Below, piece by piece: positions 24,024-35,810 of a stretch of 64,000 nt of DNA. A model generated the notes under the pieces. It did no database searches and had not been told where the DNA came from. It saw nothing but the letters and a program-made list of their open reading frames with translations. This DNA comes from Holothuria scabra (taxonomy: Eukaryota; Echinodermata; Holothuroidea; Aspidochirotida; Holothuriidae). Every line of letters starts with the position of its first letter. Positions within the stretch are counted from its first letter, which is position 1. The position numbers and the translations under genes are program-made. The stretch covers positions 43,408,082 through 43,472,081 of the forward strand of contig CM074193.1 in the NCBI GenBank assembly GCA_037179385.1, given 5' to 3'.

Positions 24024-26207
24024 GAAAACAAGGGGGCATTCCACGGAGTTGCATATCTCATCGCTAACATGTGCGCAAGTTGGTTACAGAACTTGAACTA
24101 TTTATGTGCTAGAAGTTTTATCTGTGCTGTTTTTATGCTCCAGTAGAATGTCATTGACAAAAATTACCACACTAAAACTGCATGCCACAATCCTTTGAAA
24201 TTCCTATTTGAAGTCCAAGGGAAGCGATTTTTTTTTCGAAAAAGAATATGGCACAGAAAGACAAATCAAGTTCTTGGAACTATAGGCGCACCCCTTATTC
24301 AAAAACAAAAAACATCATTTGGACATTTAAATTCTGACACCGGATTATAAAAGAACTGGAGAAATAGGCTACCCAATCTATGTAACGGTTGCTCTTTTAA
24401 TCCAGTAAGCCTATCTAAGATTTTGGAACAAATTTATTTTTAAGATGTTGGTATCCCCTTGCAACACTCTAAAGAAAAACTAGCTTGCTTGTTACACTTA
24501 CCTGATACGGATATGGACGCAACGATTAAAAAAAGTAAGACGCTTTCGGGGACGCTTTAGAAAAGTGCGTAATTGTTATTATTCAAGCACTAGCTGTATG
24601 GGCGTATTCTCCATTTTGATGCGACGGCAAACTTCACGTGTGCCTCGGAGCTGATATGCGCATCAAGTGCGTCTCAATTAAAAAATTGGGCGTGTGCGCC
24701 ATGTTGAACACGTGGCGTTAGAAGATTTCCGGCCGACGCACAAACCTTTTCTGCGTACTGGCCTGTGCGAATCCTAGCCCGTGGCAAGGAAATTGTCACT
24801 TACGTTTTTTGGGCGATGCTTCAAAACCTCCAAGTTTCCAGGGCACTAATATGTAAGATAGGTAGGCCCTATGCCTATTGCCTAACCTAATGTTAGTCAC
24901 CCACAGTTTCATATCTTGGGTTATTCCTTACCACGGGCTAGGATTCGCCACAGGCCAGTACGCAGAAAAGATTAATACGTCGGCCGAAAATCTTCTAAAG
25001 TAAGTTCCTCGGTAACTGTTCTTTGGGTACACCTTGACATAAAGTGAATGATTTTCCTACTAAATTATGTCCATAAATGCCGACATACGACGTTTTGAAT
25101 CCCCAATTACAGGCCAGGCTCAGCCCATTTGAAATTCGAACTAATGCGAAAAAACGTATGTGAACGCGTCTCAAAACTGGTGACGTCATTGGAGGCACGG
25201 TTAGCAACACTGTACCAGAGAGCTCACAATCATCGAATCATGTGCATGGTAACGCGTGTTAGCGCATACATAATTGCAAACACCGGTGCTACAATAGCAG
25301 TGAGCGTGGCCACTGACATTGTGAATTGTGCATTGCACGGTTACTGCTTAGTATTCGCAATAGCATCTTCCCCAAACAGCCCATACAGTAAAGACGCGCC
25401 CGTAGTGGGGATGCGCTTGTTGTTGTCTGTCCATACATGTTCATAGCTGTTCTTTATAGCGCCCGAACCGCGTCTTTCTTGCACAAAAACAGAACTATTT
25501 TCACCGGTGCGCATATGCACGCGAACATTTTGGCCAATGATTTGCTCCGAATCCCCATCATGGTCCGCGCCTTTCGCTCTGTATGTTGGACTCTTTATTG
25601 TGATGCAATCGTTTTCATGAGGTTGCTAGGATAAGATAACTTTACCGAACGTCACATTAGTTCCACATCTAGATGCGCGCCGTAGGGCGGGGTTTGTGCC
25701 GCCAATTGCGTCATAAAAGTCAGGTGAGCTGTTGCGGCATTTTTCGAAATTAAATTTCGAACGCAGTTTTCATTCGAAATCATTTTTGCCGAAATGTACC
25801 GGTTTTTAATGGAGTGTGAGATGATATTTGTACAATTCTGTATCAAATCTTGCAATACACAAAAGTTTTTATGGCCGTGTCACGCGGTCTTTAACCTTTG
25901 ACAATCTGTAAGGTGAACTGTGTTCTTGGTTGCCATGACAACCACACATATCGGTACAACTTATCATGCCTAGGCTATTACACTTAAACTTTCAGACTTG
26001 TGGGATGCTTCCGTTTAGAGTAAAAGTGAATACAAAAAAGTATTTGAACCCCTGTCACGTGACCTTTGACCTTGGTTGCCATGGAAACTACATATTTTGA
26101 AAGAACTAGTCTACCCTATTATACATGTGAAGTTTCATGTAAAAAGAAGGTTTCCTTTTGGAGTTTATGTACAAAATGGTAAAGAAAAGTGTTTTTTTTT
26201 CAAAAGG

Positions 26208-26234
26208 TGACCTTTGACCTCTGATCTTTGACCT
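26208..26234 (-). promoter_or_regulatory. DR1 array in copy R
   Basis: On the minus strand AGGTCA-A-AGATCA-G-AGGTCA-A-AGGTCA, the counterpart of 21763-21789. Three half-sites are perfect and one has a single change. Confidence 0.5.
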
Positions 26235-26528
26235 TTACTTCCGAGGGTCTGGGAGACATAAGTTCCCACCCTGGGGTACCAACCTACCAATTTTGAAAAG
26301 AATCGGTCCAGCCCACTAGGAGGAGTTTGAAAGACAAAACGTTGTTTTACGAACAAATTATCACTTGAAAAATTTTTGTTCCATTCTACCACTTGCACTT
26401 TGACCTCTGTTGCTATGGCAACCACATATTTTGGTAGGTCTAGATGCAATCATCATATGTGTGAAGTTTCGTGTCAGGAGGACTTTTACTTTTGGGAATA
26501 TTGCAGAAAATGTCGATTTCAGTAAATT

Positions 26529-26555
26529 TGACCTTTGACCCGTAACCTTTGACCT
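26529..26555 (-). promoter_or_regulatory. DR1 array in copy R (second)
   Basis: Counterpart of 21442-21468 on the minus strand: AGGTCA, AGGTTA, GGGTCA, AGGTCA with one-base spacers. Confidence 0.45.
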
Positions 26556-27105
26556 TCACTTCCGGTTGTGTATTAAAATGCAATTGTTCCACCTAAGGTT
26601 ATATCCTACCAAGTTTGAAGAAAATCGGCCCAGCCGTTTACAAGATATTAGGAAAACAAAATTGGACACACACACACACACACACACACGGTCGGGTTTT
26701 GACCCCTCTCTCAGCCCTGGAACTTCAGTCACCTCGGGGTATCTCACCATGGGTTAGACCTCGAAACTAGTAACCTGGGAAAATTTACCGTTACCATGGT
26801 AACCAATGCGATTTTAGCTGCCATTGCCATATATAGACCCATAGGCAAAGTGACTACAATATCTCATCCTCCTCACGGAGCGATGAGATAACAATGGGAT
26901 GGGGTAATAACCCGTGAAAGCTAATGAAACGGAATGATGAAACCGGATTAAGGATACTAGGAGACCAATAAGCCGGTGGACTAATCAGACTGGAAACTTA
27001 ACATACTGAGGACCAAAGAAACCGGGACTGAATGAGACGCTGGACTATAGAGAGGGCCGTTGTGATTGCAAAGGCGGTAAATCAACTGTACAGCTCTCAC
27101 ATTAC

Positions 27106-30100
27106 CTATGGATAAATCATCTCCATTGGAGAGCTGCAGAGCAGTGGCCAATGGAGGAGGGGGCATGCCCCATCCCTGAAAGCAGTGGGGGAAAATCAGC
27201 TAGTCGAGGGTTAATTACCTGGCAATAGTCTGACTGAGTTTGACCGTGTGACAAGAGTTATAACCCACCATTATCAGTTATGAGTGTTTAAATGTGCTTC
27301 CAAATGTTTTCACCACCACTGCAATGTACATCGCGTCATTCCTATATAAAACCAAAAAATTTCAAGAGTTCGAGCAATTCGTCCCCAGGATATTAAATAC
27401 GCAAGCCATGTTGCCAACTCTCTGTTAAGACTCCTTCGATATTTTCTGTTTTAGTTGGTAAACCTTCCAACAAAACCGACCAATTTGTGACATTCCCGTG
27501 CATCATCTGCCTTCATATTCGTCAATGAGAGACATCTTTTAGGCTTTGAACAGTTTTGATCAGTGTCAAGATTAGGGCCTAGTCCATAAGCCCCTGTTGC
27601 CACCAAGCTCTCGTGGCAAAGTTTGCTGCAACACACATATACACACTGTGCTATATCACTCATGCAATACAGCATTAATTCACTGAGCAAATTGCAGCTG
27701 TGCGTAACGGAAGAATCCGATATGTTTGTACAGAAGAAACACTGTTTCACTTTTACTTTATACAGTGCAGTTAAAGGGAAATATTGCGTTTGGTTCACAA
27801 GGAAATCTCATCCTCCTAAAACCAATGTTTATTGGCAAAGAGTGATAAATAATTACAAACAAGTCAGCATGGTAGCCTTCTTTTCAAGAAAAAAGTTTCC
27901 CTCCGATAGAAATTCAGGTGTCTGTTGCTCAAGAATAATTTGTTCATCCAAACTTTAACATTTGAAAAGATGCAACTTCCATAACTCTTCTTGTGCATAC
28001 TATTTTGAGAAGATGAAGCTTCTGCAAGGGTTGATTGTCAAGACCAAATGAAAATGACTAGAGCCATTTGCTTTTGATGCTATGTTGGAGTATTATAAAC
28101 CGTACGCAATATTTCCCCTTTATGTATCAGCATTGTACAACACTACGTCCTTGCATAGTGAGGATTCGCAAAATGATTGGACAGCACTAATACTACACAA
28201 ATAAAAAAAAAAAAAACTGGCTTCCATATAGATAACATATTGCATACTGCAGATATGCCGTGGACCACTACCTAATTCATCGAAACCTACTGTTTCGACG
28301 GTGAGATTTGCAGAGTTGTTCGAATAGCTTCTCCGCCTTCTTATGCGGGCAGGAAAGAACTTCTGACACCCACGTCTCAAGCTACCTGGAATTTTACATT
28401 AGGCCTCATTCCCTGAAATTGATATGAGCGGTTTGCGTCGCTGTTTTGGTTTTTCTTTTACATGCTTAACAGTTAACCCACACAAGACAAAGAGAACTGA
28501 AAATAACAGGCCTTTATTCCAGTGACTAAACTTGCTAAAATCAAATAACATTATCAAAGGTAAACACAACAACATTTACTTATCGTTTCGTTAATAACTC
28601 CCTCCCTCAGATATTTTTAACTTTTTCAGTCATTTTGTTAGTTAGTTTATCCGCATATCAACACAAATGTGGTAAAAAGTGTCAGACTTCTCGATAAAAA
28701 ATGCAAGTATGCAAGTATGGTTCAAGTTCAAGTTTGGTTTCTCTTTAGTCGCCGTGGTCATATTCTACAACCTCCAGCCTGCAGGGGGGGGGGGGGGGGG
28801 TTCTCAGTCAAAACAGTTTTTTAAGTTCTCTAAAACCCTTTTTATTATGTTTGGGCATAAGAACCAACCTTCAAAAAATATTCACCACACCTGGCAAGTT
28901 GAGATGTCTTTGAATCCTTCGCATGAAATGACAAATCTCAATTTTGAGTCTTTCGTAAAAAATGTGCAGGTTCACCGACTACATGAATTATCTGATTCTG
29001 GCACCGCTAACCCCCCCCCCCCCCCCCGTGCTCTCAATGTTTCAAGTGTAAATGCAACAATAACAACCTAAGAAGCAAACGTGTGAAAATATTTTGCATA
29101 AAGCATTGACCAAAATATCTTCTTCTGGAATATTGCTTTTTTTCTTAAACTTTACTTCAGTATAGCGGTGAATGCCATTGAGAGACCAAGTCATTCATTC
29201 CAGAACAGAATTTTTGTGCCAGTATGATGGTATTTTATTATTTTTCAAAATGGTGGAGGAAAGACAGTCGCCCATGTTAATCTTAACCTTTTACTGTAAA
29301 AAGTGTCCTTCAACTGCCCAATATCAAAACGGACCACGTTTAAATGCCTGCTTCCGGCTTGTACATCCTTTTCGTTGTCTGAGTAAGCTGCAGTAATGAC
29401 AGAACCTTCGTTTCAAGTGCAGAAAACACTGAATCAAACTAAATCATGTTCAAAAGCTTGCAGATCTTGACTGGGAACTTAGATGTAAAGACAAGGAATG
29501 TATGCTGACAGTGTTTTTGGCTACTGCTGTAAAACAGTATACTTTGAAACAATTGTCAGTGATTTTGTTGGGTTATTTCTGGCCTTCTGAGAGATATAAA
29601 TCGATTTTTCAAATTTGGTAAATGCAGCAACATTAATACTCAATGTGAAGATTTGCTTACGGAAATCAGCGTTTTGTACGATTTCATTCTATTTTGGGTG
29701 CATAGAAATATGATTGTTGCCATAACGTTACATTCCCGCGACACTTGAATTTTTCGGTTGGGTAGGATTTTACGCTCGCCTTTCCATTCGTATATCGATC
29801 CTTTTAGCTGAAGTTACGGTGTAGGGAAAGAAATGATGCCGAGGCTATATCGGGCTCAGACCATTGGATTTGTTACATTAGAAATGATCGGAAGAATTAA
29901 TTCATTCATCTCTTCAGTACATTTGGTGCCACTTGACATTATGACATCTCATCATTTTCAAAATGGCGAAGAGCGGCCAATATTTTTATTTTTAATTTCC
30001 TTTCAAACCATCGTTTCGTTTGTCTGACTTTGGTACATTTTCCCCCTGTAATCCACTTCATTCAGAAGAAAGAAAACCACTGCATGATCATTTGTTGCAT

Positions 30101-30106
30101 ATTTTA
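27106..30106 (+). repeat. Dispersed repeat, copy 1 (paired with 42085-46205)
   Basis: Direct-orientation counterpart of 42085-46205. Shared landmarks in order: CTATGGATA, GAGCTGCAGAGCAGT, GTCTGACTGAGTTTGA, CAGTTATGAGTGTTTAAATG, GCTGCAACACACATAT, GTACAGAAGAAACACTGTTT, ATCAACACAAATGTG, ATATTCTACAACCT and GGTTGGGTAGGATTT. It keeps a stretch (about 29080-29740) missing from copy 2, and lacks the 2.1-kb unit inserted in copy 2. The end abuts a G-run at 30108-30126. No convincing coding. Confidence 0.75.
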
Positions 30107-30197
30107 TGGGGGGGGGGGGGGGGGGGTGACACTTAAATTGACATATGTTGCTAGCATTTACTCCTCTATTAAAACGTATTGTGTTCGTTCTTCGCAG

Positions 30198-30359
30198 AGA
30201 TCGCAAAGATTTTCTCCGTTTCAAATGCCGATAAATACGAGTGCATTAATGGTACCGAAACGATAACCTGTAAATGTCCATCCACAACAATAATTGTGCC
30301 TTATTTGCCAGACCTGCCTGAATTTGAATGCACAACGTGTGATCCTGATCTTATCAGAG
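30198..30359 (+). CDS. Candidate Cys-rich phase 1-1 exon near gene B
   Basis: A 162-base stretch between a good acceptor (pyrimidine-rich TTGTGTTCGTTCTTCGCAG, AG at 30196-30197) and a donor (CAGAG then GTGCGTATG). It is open, phase 1 at both ends and therefore symmetric, matching the phase-1 junctions of the receptor family. The 54 residues contain five cysteines (YECINGTETITCKCP, then EFECTTCDPD) and one N-glycosylation sequon (NGT). I do not recognise the domain. A further phase-1 acceptor at 30783-30784 could join it to a 20-codon ending (HTCGFIYPKCSG, stop at 30844-30846), which would give a secreted form. No matching exon is seen in gene C. It could be an ectodomain exon of gene B or chance. 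Confidence 0.3.
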
Positions 30360-31667
30360 GTGCGTATGTTTTTTATGCAAATAGGGGTCGACAGGAATTT
30401 GTCCCCAGACATGTGTGGAAATACCTGCTGATATCTTCGATTGCCAAATGCAAAATTTGTTCCTTTCAAAGATGTGATCTAGCAAGTTGGAATTCTTTTG
30501 ATATTCTCCTGTGTAAGTGTGATAGCACATAAGTTAGAGTGTGAGTGTTTAATAGTTGTAAATTTGGGATATAAGCGTTTCTTTTTAGTTCACACAAAAC
30601 CGTCTAAAGACGGTGACTCTGCAAGAGGTTAAAAAAATATAAAATCACTTTTTGAGTGTTTATCTCCTTCTATTTTGTAGATTATAAGCATTACCATATG
30701 TAGTGTTACCCCTGAAAAAGCTCCAGTCTCAACATGATATTGTTACCAACGATATTTATAAACTTTCTTCTTTTGTCACTGTAGGCCATACATGCGGTTT
30801 TATTTATCCCAAGTGTTCTGGATTAAGCACTTATGCTCTTCGGTAGTTTTACTTTGTTTTCAATGCTGTTTAGATATTCGCCTCGTGAGTCAAAGTTTCA
30901 TTGATTTTGCTTCGAAATCATCGTGTTTTCTTACAGTTACGTTGGATTGTGAAGGTATGTTGTGGTTTATGTAGTTTCTCACTCTAAGGAATTTTCTCAG
31001 CAATCAAGATGTGTTTCTAACCTTAATTTTTAAGAATTTTGTATCGTGTATTCTTGAACCATGCTCCGCTTTTGGCCTACCATGTTATGATATGCATTGA
31101 CTACTACTTAGGCCTACTGTAATTACCTCGGCCGACTGCCTGTGTGCTCATTGACATTACATTTCTTAGATTATTTCGTTTTTTCATCCAGTGGTGTGAT
31201 CAGTATCTTAGGATGGTTATCGCAGTGGACCTATGTAATATCATGATGGGTTTACCTGCTAGTACTGTAGGGTCACGCTCGTTTGGAATCTACGGATGCC
31301 TTTAATGACCATTTTTAGTTGCTGTTTAGATCATTTCAGCTTAAGGAAGCCTTGTTAGGACTTTCTCCGAGAAATGCGATTGGATAAACCAAACGCTTGA
31401 ACTTTCTTTAGAAATTTATGTGATTTAACTTTATCCATGTATTTTTTTTTATTTTGCTTACTCTAGAATATTTGCTCAGTCATTTACACAGGCTTTGATT
31501 TTTCTTTTTCAGGGTAAAACACAGTTGTTGAATACTGTATTTCATACTGTTCCATGGCAATCTACTATACCTGCGTGTTCAATAAAGTACTGCCTTCTGG
31601 AATAATTGCAACAACGTGTCAGAGTATCGTTTGCACCTAGTAGACCTAAGTGATTCTACCACACCAA
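30360..31667. other. Intronic or intergenic, upstream of gene B last exon
   Basis: No gene recognised apart from the possible small exon at 30785-30846. The text around 30790-30811 (CATGCGGTTTTAT then TATCCC) matches gene C intron text near 61428 and 62643, and the following match resumes only near 31668, so about 860 bases here are extra relative to gene C. Confidence 0.5.
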
Positions 31668-32784
31668 GCACACTTTGTATAAAAACACGCCTTTGAGTTT
31701 TCAGAGGTCAAGCTCTCCCGCCCACCGGTATGCTTTTTTCATACCATATTTTGCCTCAGTCCCAATTTGAGAAGACTTGACCTTTAGGAGAAAAAAAAGG
31801 AACTCGCCTATTCTTTTTACACACTTTTTCATATGGAAATGGGTATAACTCTATGCGGAAGTCCGATTTACCACACAAATTATCGCAATTACGTCAATGT
31901 TGACCAAAGCGCGCACATGGATGCTAATTGACTAACAAGCAGGAATGCTTACTGCGGTTAGGGTATCCAAACCCTACACTGTTAATAATTCACTACATTT
32001 AAAGAAAAACAAAAAAAAGAGATAAATTTAACATGGATTTCAGAAAAATGTAGATACTTATTTCGAGAACGTTGTTGTTATCTTTAAATTTGTCTTTAAG
32101 CTTTTCTCAGTAAATTTTCAACACTTAATCCATATAATACAACCTTGATCCCTAAATAAACACCGTACCTCTCTAACCCTTTCAATTAACCCTTTAAACC
32201 AACCTTCCGTCACGTCCACCGAACTCCATTACTTTGTGTTTATAACATTCTGTAATGTGTAATTTTACAATATTTATACGGCAGTTTTGGTGTTCCAGTC
32301 TTTACTCTTTCCTGACGCCATTCTGGTAAACTGTTTTTGTCATTTAGTACATCTCAGAGAGCAAAAAAGATCGAAAACCGTAAGTTTAAAGAGCGAGAGG
32401 GGGGGGGGTTGCCACATCAGTTGATCCATCCAAACCTGTCACTACGTCCAAAATACCAAAGAACCTTCACTATTTGACAGAGACAGCTCTTTTCAAATGT
32501 TTTTTGTTTTTGTTTTTAGTTTTCTATCTAGAATATTAAACGATGGTCAGATTGATAATTTAAGTACTGAGAATTCAGTCAAAACACTACTTGGGCAAAT
32601 ATGAACAGGAAAATAATTTTCAGCTTCCTTACAAGAAACAGTGGCTATGAACCACTAAGGCGGAGAAGTTACAAAATTTAATAAGTTTCTTAAAGTCGAG
32701 AAAATTCATTCAACTGTTGATCAATTGAAGGTTTGTTTCGTATATTTTAATAAAGCTAATCATTTGTTCCTTTATTACCTACAG
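31668..32784 (+). other. Gene B intron homologous to the gene C intron
   Basis: Matches the gene C intron in order: ACACTTTGTATAAAAACACG, AGGTCAAGCTCTCCCGCC, GAGAAGACTTGACCTTTAGG, TTATACGGCA, TTAATCCATCCAAAC-type text, AAACGATGGTCAGATTGATA, AGGCGGAGAAGTT, and the acceptor TTCCTTTATTACCTACAG (AG at 32783-32784). This shows that genes B and C arose by duplication of a segment larger than the exon. Confidence 0.8.
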
Positions 32785-33404
32785 ACCTAACTCCTGTAAA
32801 AGTAATCTCTGTCGTTTCTTTAATCACCCTTACCCTCGTGATTTTATTCCTATGGTGGAGGAAATACCGAACTGCACGGAAACACCAGTCCCAAGCTTCA
32901 GCAAACTTCGCAAACACCACTAACACTCTCCCAGTAAATGAGAAAACATCGACTGCATCAGCGTCAGTGGAATCACGTTTATATCACGTTTATTACGATT
33001 CGTGTGACTCTTTACCCCACAAAGCTAAGGGCATAACAACAGATACCGTGGAGATGGATTCATTACAGGATTTTCCGCAACGAACATCTGATATCCAGCA
33101 AAGATGTGGAAACGAGGAAATACTGACTGCACCAGATCCAGTGGAGTCACATTTTTATCACGTCTACGACGATTCATATGACTCTTTAGCACACCAATCT
33201 AAGGGCAAAACAACAGATACCGTGGATATGAATTCGTCACCGAAATTTCAACAAAGTGTGTGTGATATCCAACACAAGGATGGAAATGATGACGTTACAT
33301 ACGCCACAGTGGAAGACGAACCTGTATACACAGAATCAGATGCGCGTCCTGCGCCTAACACTGGAAGCAAACGGGTTGATGATTTCTACTCTACCATTCA
33401 GTAA
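32785..33404 (+). CDS. Gene B: terminal exon of Ig-type receptor (TM helix and Tyr-rich tail)
   Basis: A 620-base last exon, exactly the length of gene C exon 2 and clearly paralogous. It enters in phase 1 to give Asp-Leu-Thr-Pro, then a hydrophobic helix (VKVISVVSLITLTLVILFLW) and a basic stop (WRKYRTARKH). The roughly 180-residue cytoplasmic tail contains a tandem 58-codon repeat, each unit carrying a cluster like FYHVYDDSYDSL and ending with TDTVEM/TDTVDM and an FPQRTSD or FQQSVCD block. In unit 1 the last tyrosine of the cluster is Cys. Near the end VTYATV (Tyr codon 33300-33302) fits the ITIM pattern [ILVS]xYxx[ILV], followed by EDEPVYTESD. Stop at 33402-33404. No Ig ectodomain exon is visible in the 29 kb upstream, so gene B may use the candidate exon at 30198, use distant exons, or have lost its ectodomain. 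Confidence 0.75.
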
Positions 33405-33803
33405 AGGAAACAATGAAAACATAAAACAAAATTATAATTGAATTGTTTCTATGTTTTATCTTCCTATAATATATATTCTATGAACAGTTATTTCAATCCG
33501 CAAATTTCTTGTTCTTGTGTGACCAAGTATCCTCCGGTATCGCAAGTTATCGGACTGTGTTAAACAAATATACAATTGGTCATCACGTTTGGTCACGCCC
33601 ATTCAGCAGAAATCCGACGTGCACCATAAGGAAATCTTTGGCTATAATACAAAGTACTGATCCATCAATATATGTAATTCAAGAAATTGCCGATGGTTAT
33701 CTGCAACGTGATAATTGCCTCTGGAATATCGTTATTATAGGGTAGGCCTAAACGGTCTCGAACGACGACTCATGTGTTCAGGTTCAGAATGGAATATGTA
33801 TTG
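33405..33803 (+). other. 3' flank of gene B
   Basis: Probable 3' UTR, AT-rich, with no further coding. The first clear AATAAA downstream (34068-34073) lies inside the hAT-like element that follows, so the gene B message may be polyadenylated within a transposon. Confidence 0.4.
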
Positions 33804-35564
33804 CAGTGGCGCAGCTAGAAACTCAAAAAAGGGGGTGGCAGAGCACATTTTGATGGAGCAAAACCAAAGGTGCAACGCAAAAGCGTACAGAAGGATTTCA
33901 GTTTTGGTGAGCATAGTTTTTTGCTCGAAACGTAATTTTGGTCGAAAGACTACCTAAGCGGAGAGACAGCACTGGTGGGCGCGGAGCGAACCTCGGACCC
34001 CGCAGACATCCGGAAACGACATAAGAAGAGTAAAAGCATGCAGTCGGTACTTTGAGTTTCCCTTTACAATAAAGTATTCAGTACTCGAAATAGATTAGCA
34101 AACTGCAAAGTGATTAGTAAGACTTCGAAAAAAATATTTTCTAATAACAAAAAATGTAATTTTGATGAAAGACTACCGTTTCTAAGCGGAGCGCCACCAG
34201 TTCGCCCGGAAGAAAATTTTAAAAATCCGATCTCTTAAACCGCCGAAAATGACTTAAGCTGAAATTTTTCGCTTTCAAGTTTACTGTAATAGTAAAATAA
34301 AAATTCAGCAACTTTCTAAGTGATCAGAAGAAATTAACCAAAAAATGTACTACTATGACTAAATGAAGGGATCTTTAATTGATCTATTGGGAGATAGAAC
34401 TGTGCAACACCGATGCAAAAATTGAAATGTAAACTTAATTGAACCTCTTGGCTAAATTCAGGAAAATTGATGAAACTGTCTATGTGACCGTAGATCACGT
34501 TATTGTAACTAATTTTACTAGTAACATAATTTACAAAAATGTTACGTTACGAGGTGGTTTAACTGATTTTCAGACACTCTTATGGGAAGACATTTCACAC
34601 TGCATCGATTTCATTATGTAGGCCTAACTGAAAAGCAAAACCTATACCCGATTTTTATTACCGTTGTCCGAATTTCGATTGCAGGGGTAGAATATATGGC
34701 AAACCATTAGGCACTACAAGTCTGCAACAGAACACTCTTCCCTGTGCCAAGAAAAACCTGTTTTTTCAGTTTTGGCCAGAATACTTTACAATTTTTTGCA
34801 AGACTAAATTATGGAGTGAGGCTGAGTTTAAGCTTCAAAAAGCTTCCCGAATGTGTCGCAAATCTTTATCGTTAATGGAAGCATGTAAACTTTTACTTTG
34901 AAAATAGCCGTTTTTATTTTTCGAGCAAAGTTTTAAAAATTCGAAAATTCAGATCATCGGCCATTACGGGCATTCTGTTTCGCAAGATTAAAAACACAAT
35001 GAGAAATGATTGCTAAGTGGTAGGCTCCCCAAATGTTCTGGTATAAATAGCTTTAGTCTTTACTTTTTTGGTTTTTTGATTTTTCGATTTTTGGTATGGA
35101 TATCCCCTGCTTATGGTAATTTTCGGGAAAATGTATCAAAAAGTTTTGGACATTCGACCATTTCGGGTATTGTGATGCGAAATAATGTGATGTGAAGCTC
35201 ACGACTCATAGTTTTCTTTTACGAATTTTTTGGAAACCTTGCTGATTTTTATGCAAATTTTTCACCGAATATGATTTCTCCCTTCTTAGGGCACATCTTT
35301 TTAAAATTTGGGGCAACCTCAGGAGTTTTCTGAGTAGTTTAAACTATCATAATGCCAATTTTGAAAACTTAAGCGGGTGCCCGGATTTTTTCCAAATTTC
35401 ACCCCGAAGTTTTGTGGGGACGGGCAGTCTCCCCCTTCCCCGCCTCGTTCGCCCATAGATGCAACTGACACGTCCTTTATAACAGATAACCTTGAAAAAA
35501 TGGGGGACGACGAAAGTTCGGGAGGCCAAAGTATTCAGTCGCCTCCCCCTTGGCTACTCCACTG
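33804..35564. mobile_element. hAT-like non-autonomous element 3
   Basis: Left end CAGTGGCGCAGC and the reverse complement of the right end CAGTGGAGTAGC match at 10 of 12. Flanks are ATGTATTG (33796-33803) and GTATATTG (35565-35572), an 8-base duplication matching at 6 positions, consistent with an old hAT insertion. It contains the TAAGCGGAGCG motif shared with the other elements here, G/C-rich ends and no transposase. Confidence 0.6.
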
Positions 35565-35810
35565 GTATATTGTGACAAACGTCAATGAGCAATAAATTTA
35601 ATACTAATGATAATTTTATAGTAACTATTCCTATTACGAAGAAAACTTGCAGTATAAAATGAAAGAAAAATTTTGCAAACACTGCACTGTATATACTCGA
35701 ATGACGTCAATTAAGGCCGACGCCTTATATGGAGAGTTTCCTAATGATGAATTTTCAGGATTCGGGAAGGGTAAAATCCCCTCTATCTCAACTCATCCTA
35801 CGCCACTGCA

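Larger units (their letters stand above)
24024..26884 (-). repeat. Right arm of giant inverted repeat (unit copy R)
   Basis: Reverse complement of the same unit as 20760-23278. It ends at 26884 in CACGGAGCGAT, the reverse complement of the unit start, and begins near 24024 with the reverse of the CTTGTT unit end. It contains a segment (about 25210-25850) not seen in the other two copies and lacks the 22050-22430 block of the left arm, so the three copies are mosaics of a longer ancestor of about 3 kb. Confidence 0.85.

Noticed and set aside
25129..25634. Two plus-strand frames within the right arm of the inverted repeat
   Set aside because: No motif recognised, and the segment is absent from the other two copies of the unit; kept only as a copy-specific segment.
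28679..29071. 130-codon frame with Gly and Pro runs
   Set aside because: Runs come from G and C homopolymers; copy 2 of the repeat does not preserve the frame.
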